Below, in pieces: positions 7,591 to 15,979 of a stretch of DNA of 17,651 nucleotides. Positions within the stretch are counted from its first letter, which is position 1, and the number at the start of each line of letters is the position of its first letter. The stretch comes from Paenibacillus sp. oral taxon 786 str. D14 (GTDB lineage: Bacteria > Bacillota > Bacilli > Paenibacillales > Paenibacillaceae). Where the stretch lies: positions 1-17,651 of the forward strand of contig NZ_GG696000.1 in the NCBI RefSeq assembly GCF_000159955.1, written 5' to 3'. The position numbers and the translations under genes were made by a program. Below the pieces are notes generated by a model, which searched no databases, was not told where the DNA came from, and worked only from the letters and a program-made list of their open reading frames with translations.

Positions 7591-7650
7591 GCTACTCTTC
7601 CTTTCCCTTCCTAAGCAAGCAGCCTCCTTCAGGAAACCGCGCGCCGCTCA

Positions 7651-8949
7651 TTATCGTGCCAACAGTCCCTCAAACGCCGCTTGCGCCTCGTAGCGGATGC
7701 GTTCTTCATCCAGTGTCAGACAAGCACCGTGCTTGACTACCTGCTTACCGTTGACCCAGACATGCTCTACATCTTTGGCGCCAGCGGAATAAACGGTATG
7801 GGAGATATAATCCGTTCTCGGCAGGAAATGGGCTTGCTCCGTATTTAAGGCGATGATATCCGCCTTCATGCCAGCAGCCAGCTTGCCTGTATTTTGCAAG
7901 AAGACCGATTTCGCGCCGTATTCCGTCCCCATTTTCAGAGCTTCCAGCGCAGGAACCGCCGTTGGATCGCCGGATACGCCTTTATGAATCAGCGCAGCCA
8001 AACGAATCTCCTCCAGCATATCCAGGTTATTATTGCTCGCCGGACCGTCGGTACCCAGCGATACAACTACGCCCTTCTTCAGGAGTTCTGGTATGCGGGC
8101 GACCCCGCTGGCCAGCTTCAGGTTACTGCCTGGGTTATGCGAGATGGTAACGCCGTGCGCTGCCAAGATGTCGATTTCCTCGTCCGTCAAATGCACAGCG
8201 TGGGCAAGCAGGGTCGGGCGGGAGAACATCCCCAGCTTCAGCAAATGTTCTACCGGGCGGACGCCGTAATCGTTAACGTTCTGCTCTACCTCGGCGCGCG
8301 TCTCCGACATATGCGTGTGCATCGGCAAATCAAGATCATGGGCAGCTTGCACAAATTTCTCGATAAAGGCTGGCGGGCAGGTGTATGGTGCATGCGGCGA
8401 CATCATCGTGGTGATGCGGCCTTCTGCCTTGCCGTGCCAGTTCTGAGCAAACGCGATCGCTTCTTTGAGCTTCTGATCTTGCTCTTCCGGGGAGCACAAC
8501 CCGATGGCCCCGCGCATCAACACGGCGCGAATACCCGATTCCTCCACGACTTTGGCCACTTCGTCCATGTGATCGTACATATCCAGGAACGTCGTCGTCC
8601 CGCCCTTGAGCATTTCCAACACAGATAACGCCGTACCGGCATACACATCCGCCGCAGTAAATTTGGCTTCCATCGGCCACATTTTCTCCTGCAGCCAGGT
8701 TTGCAGCACCATATCATCCCCATAGCCGCGCAGCAGCGACATCGCCGCATGGCCATGGGTATTGATCAGGCCCGGCAGGAACAACAACCCTTTGCCGTCC
8801 AACGTTTCGGCGCCTTCCACGCCTTCCGGGCGCTCTTCGCCAATATAGCTGATCGTATCGCCCTCAACGAGCATATATCCGTGAATTACAGGACGGTCCG
8901 CATTTAAGACGGCAAACGTCCCGTTCTTAATTAACCATTTACGACTCAT
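7651..8949 (-). CDS. mtaD: 5-methylthioadenosine/S-adenosylhomocysteine deaminase-type amidohydrolase
   Basis: 432 residues, the normal length of the MtaD branch of the amidohydrolase superfamily, a cytosolic TIM-barrel with a flanking beta-sandwich. The single-metal site is complete: H65 and H67 (NTHGHAAM), H213 (HTHMSE), and D301 (LGTDGPASNNN), with E216 as the likely proton shuttle and H250/H253 in LLAHAVHL. Family members deaminate methylthioadenosine, S-adenosylhomocysteine or adenosine to the inosine forms, clearing methylation by-products; related proteins act on guanine or chlorinated triazines, so the substrate is inferred. ATG 8949 overlaps the rex stop by four bases (ATGA), with AAAGGAAAC upstream. 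Coupling to a redox regulator is shown by layout but unexplained. Confidence 0.85.
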   Translation of the reverse strand: MSRKWLIKNGTFAVLNADRPVIHGYMLVEGDTISYIGEERPEGVEGAETLDGKGLLFLPGLINTHGHAAMSLLRGYGDDMVLQTWLQEKMWPMEAKFTAADVYAGTALSVLEMLKGGTTTFLDMYDHMDEVAKVVEESGIRAVLMRGAIGLCSPEEQDQKLKEAIAFAQNWHGKAEGRITTMMSPHAPYTCPPAFIEKFVQAAHDLDLPMHTHMSETRAEVEQNVNDYGVRPVEHLLKLGMFSRPTLLAHAVHLTDEEIDILAAHGVTISHNPGSNLKLASGVARIPELLKKGVVVSLGTDGPASNNNLDMLEEIRLAALIHKGVSGDPTAVPALEALKMGTEYGAKSVFLQNTGKLAAGMKADIIALNTEQAHFLPRTDYISHTVYSAGAKDVEHVWVNGKQVVKHGACLTLDEERIRYEAQAAFEGLLAR

Positions 8950-9590
8950 ACGTTGCTTGTTTCCTTTCCGTCTTCCAAGTAGTAAGCCAAGCTCAGCAAA
9001 TCAGTAGTGAAGTCAGCCGCATGGATCCGAACTTCCGGCGGAACCTTCAGAATCGTTGGCGCGAAGTTCAGAATCGCACCGATTCCGGCGGCAACCAGCT
9101 CATCCGCTACGCGTTGCGCCTCCGTATCCGGCACGGTGATGATGCCGATGCGGATATTTTTCGCCCGGACGGTTTCCGCCAGCTCTTCGATCGGCTGAAT
9201 CGTGATGTTGTTGATCTGCTTGCCGATCTTAGCCGGTGAAGCGTCGAACACCGCAACAATCTTCATATTATCCTTCAAATACGCATTATAATTCGAAAGG
9301 GCTTGCCCCAGATTCCCGGCACCCACCAGCGCGACGTTAATCTGTTGGTCCAGATTGAGAATTTGTTGAATTTTTTCAATCAAATAAGCGACATCGTAGC
9401 CGATCCCCTTCCGTCCAAAATCGCCGAAATAAGCCAAATCCTTACGGATTTGCGCCGGATTGAGATCCAGCTTCTGTCCGAGCTCCTGGGAGGACACCGT
9501 TGGCACCTCCCGTCGGCTGAGTTCATTTAAGAAACGCAGGTAAACCGGCAGTCTGCGGACAACAGCGTCCGAAATTTTATCTGACTTCAT
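8946..9590 (-). CDS. rex: Redox-sensing transcriptional repressor Rex
   Basis: 214 residues, the usual Rex length. The N-terminal winged helix (about 1-80) has the family sequences LPVYLRFLNEL and LNPAQIRKDLAYFGDFGRKG. The C-terminal Rossmann domain has the dinucleotide motif GAGNLG (90-95), the acidic residue in VFDASP (D116), and the C-terminal swapped helix LSLAYYLED. Rex dimers bind DNA at low NADH/NAD+ and release when NADH rises, derepressing fermentation and respiratory genes. ATG 9590 has AGGGGGAAC seven bases upstream. It follows dinG by 40 bases and overlaps the amidohydrolase gene. Fermentation-type genes (acetate kinase and the hydroxyacyl-CoA dehydrogenase) lie downstream, but I find no good Rex site before them. 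Confidence 0.96.
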   Translation of the reverse strand: MKSDKISDAVVRRLPVYLRFLNELSRREVPTVSSQELGQKLDLNPAQIRKDLAYFGDFGRKGIGYDVAYLIEKIQQILNLDQQINVALVGAGNLGQALSNYNAYLKDNMKIVAVFDASPAKIGKQINNITIQPIEELAETVRAKNIRIGIITVPDTEAQRVADELVAAGIGAILNFAPTILKVPPEVRIHAADFTTDLLSLAYYLEDGKETSNV

Positions 9591-9630
9591 GCTTGTTCCC
9601 CCTATTCTTCAATGCGATCTATGAAGCGGC

Positions 9631-12486
9631 TTAGGCTTCGGGATTTAACCATTCCGAGATGCGCGGAACCATCTGAGTTAATGGCATATGCTCCATCTTC
9701 GGTCCGGGCAAAGAGTATAAGAAATATTTCCCATAATAAGATTCCAGGATCCGGGTATCATAAACGATCACGATGCCGCGGTCATGCGACGAGCGGACAA
9801 GTCGTCCGAATCCTTGCTTAAAACGGATAACCGCTTGCGGGACGGACAGTTTCATGAATGGATTCTTCTTCTCCCGCTGCAGGCGTTCGCTCTTCGCTTC
9901 CACCAGCGGGTGGTTTGGCGGCTGGAACGGCAAGCGTACGATCGCTAAACTGGTCAGCGCCTCGCCAGGAATATCCACCCCTTCCCAAAAGCTGCTTGTC
10001 CCGAGCAGCACCGATGCGCTGTTCCCTTGGAACCGCCGGGTCAGCTTGGTGCGGCTGCCGCTGTCCATCCCTTGCCCGATCACCGTGATTCCCTCCGCTG
10101 CGAGCAGTTCCTTCAGCGGGTCATACACCTGCCTGAGCATCCGATAGGATGTAAACAGCACCAGCATGCGACCTTGCGTCGCCACCGCGGCATCCGCCAG
10201 CGATTGCACCAGCGTATGAATGAAATGGTCATCCCCCACGCTGCCCTTCACACTTGGAAAATCGCGCGGGATCACCAGCAACGCCTGATCGCGGTAGTTA
10301 AACGGCGAGGGCAGCATCGCTGTGATCAACCGATCCTCTTCCGCCGCCTCAGTCAAGCCAAGCTGCTCGATCATATATTGGAACGATTTATCCACCGATA
10401 AAGTCGCGGACGTCATAACGACACTCTTCTTCCGGTCAAAGAAAAATTGCTTCAATTGAGCGCTGACGTCAATCGGCACCGCATACATCTGGAGCGACCG
10501 GCTACGGAAGTTCCCGTTCGCCTCCATCCAATAGACGGTGTCCTCGCTCTCCAACTTCATGAAGAAGCGCAGCGCTTCCCGTTCCCCGGCTAAATCTTTA
10601 AACAAGCCGCTGATATCGGTGATCAGGCTCTCCGCTGCATAATCGTCCTGCTCTTCTCGGATTTCGGACAGGAGGCGCTCCCCTTTCCGAAGCACGTCGC
10701 CAAGACCTACGTAAATTTGATTTTCGAGCGCGGTCAGCGTCTCCCAATCCTTTGGTTTTCGATTCGGCAACAGCCGGTACACGAATTGCCCGGGATCGCC
10801 AGGGGCGGCGTCGCTGCGGTCAGGCATCAAGCTGAACAGCAGCTCGCTGAGCTTGTCCCAGCTCTCCTTCACGTCCACCAGCGTTGGATAGATTCCGTCG
10901 ATGACTGAGCACCATTCTGAGGCTTTCTCCGCGCCCGACGCTTCAAGCGAGCTGCGAAGGTTGGCCAGCTGCCCCGTCTTGCTGTCTTTAAATAACCGGG
11001 TCAGCGTATGCACGACCGTAAAATACTTCATATGAATCCCCAAATGCTTGCCGGCCACATCCTCTAAATGATGCGCTTCATCGATAACCAGCCGCTCGTA
11101 ACCCGGCAGCAGCTGATGCCCCGCCTGGATGTCCGTAAACAGCTTAGAGTGGTTCGTAATGACCACGTCCGCGACACCGGCTTCGTGTTTTGCGCGATGA
11201 TAGAAGCATTTGCGGAACCAAGGACAGGATCGGCCTAAGCAGGATTCCGACTCACTGGCCACCGTCTCCCATAAATCACCGCCGCGATTGCCGAGATTCA
11301 GCTCTTCGTCATCGCCGCTTTCCGTTTGGGTAAGCCATACGACCATTTGCGCGGCCGTCATCACCTCTTCTTTAGGTGTTGAGAAGTCTTTTCTATTTAT
11401 TTTATGTTCAAATTTGCGCAAGCACAAATAATGCTGCCTACCTTTAAAAACGGCTGCACGAAACGGAAAAGGCACGACCTCCGTCAACAACGGCACATCG
11501 CGCTCCCTAAGCTGCTCCTGCAGGTTGATGGTGTGCGTGCTGACCATGACCTTCTCTTCGTTCTTGACGCTGTGGTAAATGGCCGGCAGCAGATATCCTA
11601 AGGATTTGCCCGTTCCCGTTCCAGCTTCAACAAGCAAATGCTTGTCTTCCTCAAAAGCCCGCATGACCTCATTCAGCATCATGTTCTGGGCTTCCCGCTC
11701 CTCATACTGCGGCAAACGCTCCCGCAATCGTTCCCGGACCTGCTCCATAAACTGCTCGAAGGTCACGCCCGCCAGCGGATTGCGCTCCGTGCTGTCCCTT
11801 GGCGCTTCAATGTCAAGCCAATCTTCAACCTGCAAGGCGAATTGGCGGTAGTATACAAAGCCGTCTTCGCTTGGCAGCGCTTCGCGCTCCTTCTCCTGCA
11901 CCATGGCATCAAAAAACCACCCGAGATCGCTGTCCTCACCTGCAAACAGATCGGCCAAACGCTGTAAGGTCAGCAGCGGCAGTCGGTCACATTCCTCCAA
12001 GCATTTGAGGAAAATCAGCGCCGTCGCCAGCGCGTCACTGTCCGCCTGGTGCGGACGCTCATGCTCCACCTCGAACTCCGCCGCCACCATCCCCAGCTGG
12101 TAAGAAGTCAGCGAAGGAAACAGGATTTTCAAGAAATCCATTGTGTCCAGGATCCGTCCGGTGAACGGCAAGTAGCCCGTTTTGTCCAAGGCGCTCTGCA
12201 GATAATTAAAATCAAATGCTACGTTGTGCCCAACCAACACGACGTCGTTCAGGAGTGGAACCATCTCCATCATCACTTCGTCCAGCTCCGGCGCATCCTT
12301 CACATCCTCATCGGTGATGCCCGTTAACCCCGTAATAAACGGTGGGATCGGAACGCCTGGCTTGACGAAGGAACGATACACCTGAGAAATCGATCGATCC
12401 GGCTCTATAATGGCAAGTCCCACTTGAATAATATCATCGGAGGACTGGTTACCCGTCGTTTCAAAATCAAGCACAGCATATTTCAT
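9631..12486 (-). CDS. dinG: DinG: DEDDh 3'-5' exonuclease fused to XPD-like helicase
   Basis: About 951 residues. The exonuclease domain (1-165) keeps all five DEDDh residues: D7 and E9 (LDFETTG), D92 (HNVAFDF), H146 and D151 (HQADSDA). The superfamily 2 helicase domain follows, with Walker A AGTGTGKS (288-295), DEAH (469-472) and motif VI QGFGRLVRS. Four cysteines (C355, C416, C421, C427; last three spaced C-x4-C-x5-C) match the E. coli DinG iron-sulfur pattern. The protein should act on DNA-repair and RNA-DNA structures. I start it at ATG 12486 (MKYAVLDFETTG), with AAGGGAC upstream; the reading frame stays open to 12639, but that stretch contains a terminator and a promoter. It follows the TPR gene and precedes rex by 40 bases. 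Confidence 0.94.
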   Translation of the reverse strand: MKYAVLDFETTGNQSSDDIIQVGLAIIEPDRSISQVYRSFVKPGVPIPPFITGLTGITDEDVKDAPELDEVMMEMVPLLNDVVLVGHNVAFDFNYLQSALDKTGYLPFTGRILDTMDFLKILFPSLTSYQLGMVAAEFEVEHERPHQADSDALATALIFLKCLEECDRLPLLTLQRLADLFAGEDSDLGWFFDAMVQEKEREALPSEDGFVYYRQFALQVEDWLDIEAPRDSTERNPLAGVTFEQFMEQVRERLRERLPQYEEREAQNMMLNEVMRAFEEDKHLLVEAGTGTGKSLGYLLPAIYHSVKNEEKVMVSTHTINLQEQLRERDVPLLTEVVPFPFRAAVFKGRQHYLCLRKFEHKINRKDFSTPKEEVMTAAQMVVWLTQTESGDDEELNLGNRGGDLWETVASESESCLGRSCPWFRKCFYHRAKHEAGVADVVITNHSKLFTDIQAGHQLLPGYERLVIDEAHHLEDVAGKHLGIHMKYFTVVHTLTRLFKDSKTGQLANLRSSLEASGAEKASEWCSVIDGIYPTLVDVKESWDKLSELLFSLMPDRSDAAPGDPGQFVYRLLPNRKPKDWETLTALENQIYVGLGDVLRKGERLLSEIREEQDDYAAESLITDISGLFKDLAGEREALRFFMKLESEDTVYWMEANGNFRSRSLQMYAVPIDVSAQLKQFFFDRKKSVVMTSATLSVDKSFQYMIEQLGLTEAAEEDRLITAMLPSPFNYRDQALLVIPRDFPSVKGSVGDDHFIHTLVQSLADAAVATQGRMLVLFTSYRMLRQVYDPLKELLAAEGITVIGQGMDSGSRTKLTRRFQGNSASVLLGTSSFWEGVDIPGEALTSLAIVRLPFQPPNHPLVEAKSERLQREKKNPFMKLSVPQAVIRFKQGFGRLVRSSHDRGIVIVYDTRILESYYGKYFLYSLPGPKMEHMPLTQMVPRISEWLNPEA

Positions 12487-12521
12487 TGCAATTAGTTGTC
12501 CCTTCATTCCAGTCTCTTTAC

Positions 12522-12550
12522 AGCATAACAGAAGATAGCCAATTTGAAAA
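12522..12550 (-). promoter_or_regulatory. Likely sigma-A promoter of dinG
   Basis: On the minus strand TTTTCA (12545-12550) and TATGCT (12522-12527) are 17 bases apart, with TG one base before the -10 (TGTTATGCT). It follows the TPR-gene terminator and gives a leader of about 30 bases before the dinG ATG. Confidence 0.5.
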
Positions 12551-12566
12551 TTAATACAAACCATAT

Positions 12567-12584
12567 CTGTAATAAAAATCACAA
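12567..12584. promoter_or_regulatory. Weak Rex-operator-like site upstream of dinG
   Basis: The minus strand reads TTGTGAT-TTTT-ATTACAG, with the 7-4-7 layout of Rex sites (TTGTGAA-N4-TTCACAA). The left half is good; the right half has several mismatches. It lies 17 bases upstream of the dinG -35, in the T-rich tail of the TPR-gene terminator, so low sequence complexity could explain it. Confidence 0.2.
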
Positions 12585-12629
12585 AACAAAACAAGCGATG
12601 CGCCGCCATGAGCGGTGTTCGCATCGCTT
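12579..12629 (-). terminator. Intrinsic terminator after the TPR gene
   Basis: On the minus strand AAGCGATGCG (12629-12620) pairs with CGCATCGCTT (12602-12593), and an inner CCGC-GCGG stem sits behind a four-base AACA bulge. GTTTTGTTTTGTG follows. It separates the TPR gene from dinG. Confidence 0.75.
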
Positions 12630-12682
12630 CGAAAAACATGCCGTAAATAAGTGCGTGACCTGCAGTTAATGAATCATAAATC

Positions 12683-13315
12683 CTACAATAGCGAAGTCAA
12701 CTCGGGACCGTAATGCAGTTTACCTGTACTGTTCGCACAAGCCTCCAAATTGGCCAACGGCTCGGGCAAGGACGGATCGCTGTGATGGGCCAACTTGAAG
12801 TACTCTTTTGCCTTCGCAAATACGCCCTTGTGCGCCTCGATACACCCCAGCGCGTTGTATATAATGGAACGCAGCCGCTTGTTCGCAGCCTTTTCCAGCA
12901 CGATCCAGAAATGCTTGGCGGCTTTGTCAAATTGCTCGAGGTGCAGATGGCACATCCCTAGATAAGTCCGAGCCAACACGCTGTCCGTAAATTGCTTCAC
13001 CACCTGCTCAAATTGAGCAGAAGCCTGGGGAAACATCAGCAGCTTGTAATACCCTTGGCCTTTCACAAAGGCGGGGTCATCCAATTCAGGAAGATCGGGG
13101 GTCTCTCTGGACTCCAGGCTCCGGAACGCATGGCGTAAATATCCCATTTTCTCCTCAAAGCTCAGCCATTCCTCGATAATGCCGTCGCTCATATGCTGAA
13201 GCAGGCTCCATTTCTTCGCGAGCTCCTGCTTCTGGGCATGGCCGGCCAAGGGGTATTTCCTCGTGATTTCGTCCAACATCTCATTCATTTCCGCAAACAC
13301 ATGCTGAAACATCAT
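12683..13315 (-). CDS. TPR-repeat protein of unknown function
   Basis: About 210 residues, all-helical in appearance, with no signal peptide or membrane segment. The N-terminal third (1-65) is a charged helical region with HVFAEMNEMLDEI and a WSLLQHMSDGIIEEW stretch. From about residue 82 there are roughly three tetratricopeptide repeats, seen as YYKLLMFPQASAQFEQVV, ARTYLGMCHLHLEQFDKAAK, and IYNALGCIEAHKGVFAKAKE. TPRs usually mediate protein binding, so an adaptor role is possible, but I cannot name a partner. Start choice: AGGGGGA at 13321-13327 fits ATG 13315 best; 13312 is a close alternative, and an in-frame extension to 13387 has no better site. It sits alone between pan and dinG with its own terminator. 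Confidence 0.8.
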   Translation of the reverse strand: MMFQHVFAEMNEMLDEITRKYPLAGHAQKQELAKKWSLLQHMSDGIIEEWLSFEEKMGYLRHAFRSLESRETPDLPELDDPAFVKGQGYYKLLMFPQASAQFEQVVKQFTDSVLARTYLGMCHLHLEQFDKAAKHFWIVLEKAANKRLRSIIYNALGCIEAHKGVFAKAKEYFKLAHHSDPSLPEPLANLEACANSTGKLHYGPELTSLL

Positions 13316-13435
13316 TCGCATCCCCCTAACGAAAATGAAATCAGTCCGAGCCTTACGTACATTTTTTGTTTCGGGGGACGATTTCATTCCGGCAGGGAGG
13401 AATTACACTTTTTGATGGCCCGTTTCTCTGATTGG

Positions 13436-13610
13436 ATGTGAAAAATCGAATACATTTCAGCGTTTGTTGCGATTTACAGCTCATTGTATTCGAAATTTCA
13501 TACAAAATTGTGGGTTGAGCGGGCAATTTCCCAAATTCTATATGAAAAATCGAATAGATTGGGGGTAATGCGAACTACGGCCCAATTATATGCGAAAAAT
13601 CGAATACAAT
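13436..13610. repeat. Four copies of a GAAAAATCGAATAca dispersed repeat
   Basis: Plus-strand copies at 13436-13456, 13541-13560 and 13589-13610 share GAAAAATCGAATA followed by CAT, GAT or CAA. A fourth, inverted copy at 13483-13502 differs at two central bases (TATGAAATTTCGAATACAAT when reversed). The last two direct copies begin 50 bases apart and are separated by a segment bounded by ATTGGG and CCCAAT, an inverted pair. Copies 1 and 2 face each other and could fold into a hairpin. Confidence 0.75.
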
Positions 13611-13657
13611 TCGGCGGCATGAATAGTGTAGCGCGGCCGCATCATAATTAAACATAC

Positions 13658-13686
13658 GAAGGGCCCGGCTGACGCCGAGCCCCTTC
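13658..13686 (-). terminator. Probable terminator of the panBCD operon
   Basis: On the minus strand GAAGGGGCTCGGC pairs with GCCGGGCCCTTC around a GTCA loop, with one bulged G and one G-U pair. The stem is strong, but the following GTATGTTTAATT is only modestly T-rich, so termination may be partial. Confidence 0.55.
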
Positions 13687-13732
13687 CCCCATGGCCTCCT
13701 CGTGATCCGAAGATGCTTTTTGAACAACCTTA

Positions 13733-14116
13733 TTAACGGATCATGGCATGGAGTTCTTGATGCGCCTTATCCACCGGCTTGTTGTTTTCGTCAACGAACA
13801 CGACGGTTGGTTTATGGCTGCGGACTTCTTCCGGCGACATTTGGGCATAAGAAATAATGATGACACTGTCGCCCGGCTGCACAAGTCGTGCCGCCGCACC
13901 GTTCAAACAAATCACGCCGCTGCCGCGAGGTCCCGGAATCACATACGTTTCCAGGCGGGCGCCGTTATTGTTGTTGACGACTTGCACCTGCTCGTTCTCC
14001 AGCAGATCGGAAGCCTCCATCAGATCCTCGTCGATCGTAATGCTGCCCACATAGTTCAGGTTAGCTTCCGTCACGGTTGCGCGGTGAATTTTCGATTTCA
14101 TCATCGTTCTATACAT
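13733..14116 (-). CDS. panD: Aspartate 1-decarboxylase (pyruvoyl-dependent)
   Basis: 127 residues, the standard length. It decarboxylates aspartate to beta-alanine for pantothenate synthesis. The proenzyme self-cleaves between G24 and S25 in NYVGSITID, and the new Ser becomes the pyruvoyl cofactor. Other conserved parts are K9 ([10 protein letters not shown]), R-rich [11 protein letters not shown], and [12 protein letters not shown] with the catalytic-loop Asn. Its ATG at 14116 shares one base with the panC stop (TAATG), and AGAAGGTGA lies inside the end of panC, so the two are translationally coupled. The operon therefore supplies both pantothenate halves. Confidence 0.97.
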   Translation of the reverse strand: MYRTMMKSKIHRATVTEANLNYVGSITIDEDLMEASDLLENEQVQVVNNNNGARLETYVIPGPRGSGVICLNGAAARLVQPGDSVIIISYAQMSPEEVRSHKPTVVFVDENNKPVDKAHQELHAMIR

Positions 14117-15018
14117 TAATGGTTCACCTTCTTCGTTAAAATGACGTTATCGATCAGCCGCGTCGTGCCAAATTTCACGGCAACGGCGATCAACACACCT
14201 TTTTGGCGGCCAGCGGCATCAACACATTCATCGTCCGCTAAAGGCGACAATTCCGGAAAATCCGAAATTTCCACATAATCGATATTCGCCAGCGGTTCAG
14301 CGCTGATTGTGTCGCGGATTTCCGCCCGCAGCTCCCCTGCGGTCACCGGACGTTCTCCCTCTGCTTTAGCTCTTGCGCGCTCGAGACTGCGGGACAAGAC
14401 AAGTGCAGCCTGCCGTTCTTCTGCACTCAAGTACACATTTCGAGAGCTGAGCGCCAGTCCATCGGCCTCACGAACAATCGGGCAAGGAATGACTTCGACA
14501 TCGAAGTTCAAATCCTCTACCATGCGCGTGATTACCGCCACCTGTTGGGCATCCTTTTGCCCGAAATAAGCGCGGTCCGGCTGCACGATATGAAACAGCT
14601 TACCGACAACGGTGGTTACCCCGTCGAAATGGCCCGGTCGCGAAGCACCGCACAGCACGTCCGTCAAACCAGCGACCTTAATATGGGTGCGGGTCGGTTG
14701 GGGATACATTTCTTCAACGCTAGGCAAAAAGACGAAATCCACGCCCTCACGCTCGGCCAAGGCCAGGTCTTTTTCCGGATCGCGGGGATAGCGCTCAAAA
14801 TCCTCGTTGGGCCCGAACTGAATCGGGTTTACGAAAATGCTCAGCACTACCAGATCGTTCTCCGCCCGTGCTTTACGCAACAAGCTTGCATGCCCCTCGT
14901 GCAGATATCCCATCGTTGGCACGAGCGCAACTTTGATTGATTTTCCTTCTTTCGCTGCTGTGAACCGTGCATCCTTCAACTGTTCACGGAGCGGGACAAT
15001 CTTGTTAAAGGTCTTCAT
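14116..15018 (-). CDS. panC: Pantothenate synthetase (pantoate-beta-alanine ligase)
   Basis: 300 residues, the usual PanC length. It joins pantoate and beta-alanine using ATP, via a pantoyl-adenylate. The nucleotidyltransferase fold is marked by the HIGH-like HEGH (40-43) in [15 protein letters not shown], the pantoate-binding [15 protein letters not shown] (60-74), GQKDAQQ, and the KMSKS-like loop [12 protein letters not shown] 15018 overlaps the panB stop by four bases (ATGA) and panD follows with a one-base overlap. This tight packing points to a single transcript starting upstream of panB and controlled by the panB leader. Confidence 0.97.
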   Translation of the reverse strand: MKTFNKIVPLREQLKDARFTAAKEGKSIKVALVPTMGYLHEGHASLLRKARAENDLVVLSIFVNPIQFGPNEDFERYPRDPEKDLALAEREGVDFVFLPSVEEMYPQPTRTHIKVAGLTDVLCGASRPGHFDGVTTVVGKLFHIVQPDRAYFGQKDAQQVAVITRMVEDLNFDVEVIPCPIVREADGLALSSRNVYLSAEERQAALVLSRSLERARAKAEGERPVTAGELRAEIRDTISAEPLANIDYVEISDFPELSPLADDECVDAAGRQKGVLIAVAVKFGTTRLIDNVILTKKVNH

Positions 15019-15893
15019 GACCGGACTTCCACCTTTCCTTTGCCATACAAAGTTCCCAGTGATTCCTGCACGCCTTGATCCGCGCGGAACACATGCTCTT
15101 CTGCCGGGAACGAGCGGTTTTTGACATCCGTAACGTATTCTAAAATCCCTTGGCGGATCTGCGCGCCAATATCGGCGTAGGTTTTCACAAACCGTTTATC
15201 CCGGTAATCCGCCGTATATTTCAACACGTCATGGTACACCAGCACTTGACCGTCGCAGCCGCGTCCCGCGCCAATGCCGATGGTCGGAATACTCAACTCG
15301 CGGGAGATCGCCGTTGCCACTTCTTCCGTTACCAGCTCCAGCACAATACCAAAGGCACCGGCGCATTCCAACGCCTTGGCATCCTCCATGAGCCGCTTCG
15401 CATCAGCAGCGTCTTTGCACTGCACCCGGTAACCGCCGATCTGGTTAACAGATTGAGGCGTCAATCCGATGTGCCCCAGCACCGGCACCCCGGCTTGCAC
15501 GATGGCTTGGACGGCGGGAGCGATCTCCGCACCGCCTTCCATTTTGACGGCATGGGCACGACCTTCTTGCATCAAACGGCGGACGTTCCGCAACGTTTCG
15601 TCAATACTTCCGTGATATGTCATAAACGGCATGTCAACCACGATGAAGGTATGCTGCGCCCCGCGCGCAACGGAACGGGCATGGTATACCATATCGTCCA
15701 ATGTTACGGGGATCGTCGAATCATACCCGAGAACAACGTTGCCCAGCGAGTCTCCGACGAGCAGCAAATCCGCACCCGCTTCCTCGGCCAGTTGGGCCGA
15801 CGGATAGTCGTAGGCGGTAATCATCGCGAGCGGAATGCCGTCTTGCTTCATTTTTTTCATTTTCACAATGTTTAAAGCTTGTTTCCCTGCCAT
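15015..15893 (-). CDS. panB: 3-methyl-2-oxobutanoate hydroxymethyltransferase
   Basis: 292 residues; the core ends around 265 and about 20-25 extra C-terminal residues follow. PanB transfers a hydroxymethyl group from methylene-tetrahydrofolate to 2-ketoisovalerate, making ketopantoate, the committed step to pantothenate and CoA. Signatures seen are ITAYDYPSAQLAEEAGAD, LLVGDSLGNVVLGYDSTIPV (metal-binding Asp), VDMPFMTYHGS, AVKMEGG, GHIGLTPQSVNQIGGY, and PTIGIGAGRGCDGQVLV. I start it at ATG 15893, nine bases after GAAGGAG. The frame stays open to 15950, but that part overlaps the leader hairpins. The ketoacid substrate is also the valine precursor, which matters for the leader. No panE is present in the window. 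Confidence 0.96.
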   Translation of the reverse strand: MAGKQALNIVKMKKMKQDGIPLAMITAYDYPSAQLAEEAGADLLLVGDSLGNVVLGYDSTIPVTLDDMVYHARSVARGAQHTFIVVDMPFMTYHGSIDETLRNVRRLMQEGRAHAVKMEGGAEIAPAVQAIVQAGVPVLGHIGLTPQSVNQIGGYRVQCKDAADAKRLMEDAKALECAGAFGIVLELVTEEVATAISRELSIPTIGIGAGRGCDGQVLVYHDVLKYTADYRDKRFVKTYADIGAQIRQGILEYVTDVKNRSFPAEEHVFRADQGVQESLGTLYGKGKVEVRS

Positions 15894-15948
15894 TTGATCC
15901 ATCTCCTTCGGTTTGACTTTGTGCGAGTCCTCCAAAAACGCGCACAAC

Positions 15949-15979
15949 AAAAAAACCTTTTAGTTTGGCACTAAAAAGG
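15949..15979 (-). terminator. Intrinsic terminator (attenuator) in the panB leader
   Basis: On the minus strand CCTTTTTAGT (15979-15970) pairs with ACTAAAAGG (15964-15956), one base bulged, around a GCCAA loop. Seven T residues (15955-15949) follow. It lies within the leader, 56 bases before the panB ATG, so it must be bypassed for panBCD to be expressed. Confidence 0.85.

Larger units (their letters stand above)
13316..13732. other. 417-base intergenic region between panD and the TPR gene
   Basis: This gap has no credible gene. On the panD side it holds the pan operon terminator (13658-13686). In the middle are four copies of a short repeat (13436-13610). On the TPR side (13316-13435) I see the ribosome binding site but no convincing promoter for the TPR gene. 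Confidence 0.7.

Noticed and set aside
10391..10400. TTATCCACC resembling a DnaA box (also near 13767)
   Set aside because: Both are isolated, imperfect and inside conserved coding sequence (dinG and panD). There is no cluster or AT-rich unwinding region to suggest an origin.
12487..12639. N-terminal extension of DinG by 51 residues from an upstream ATG
   Set aside because: The stretch contains the TPR-gene terminator hairpin, its T tract and the likely dinG promoter. Family proteins start at the exonuclease motif, as the ATG at 12486 does.
13436..13610. CRISPR array
   Set aside because: The repeats are short, irregularly spaced and one is inverted. No cas genes are in the window.
15894..15950. 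Upstream TTG start for PanB at 15950
   Set aside because: It lies in the terminator T tract. The ATG at 15893 has GAAGGAG nine bases upstream and fits the family N-terminus.
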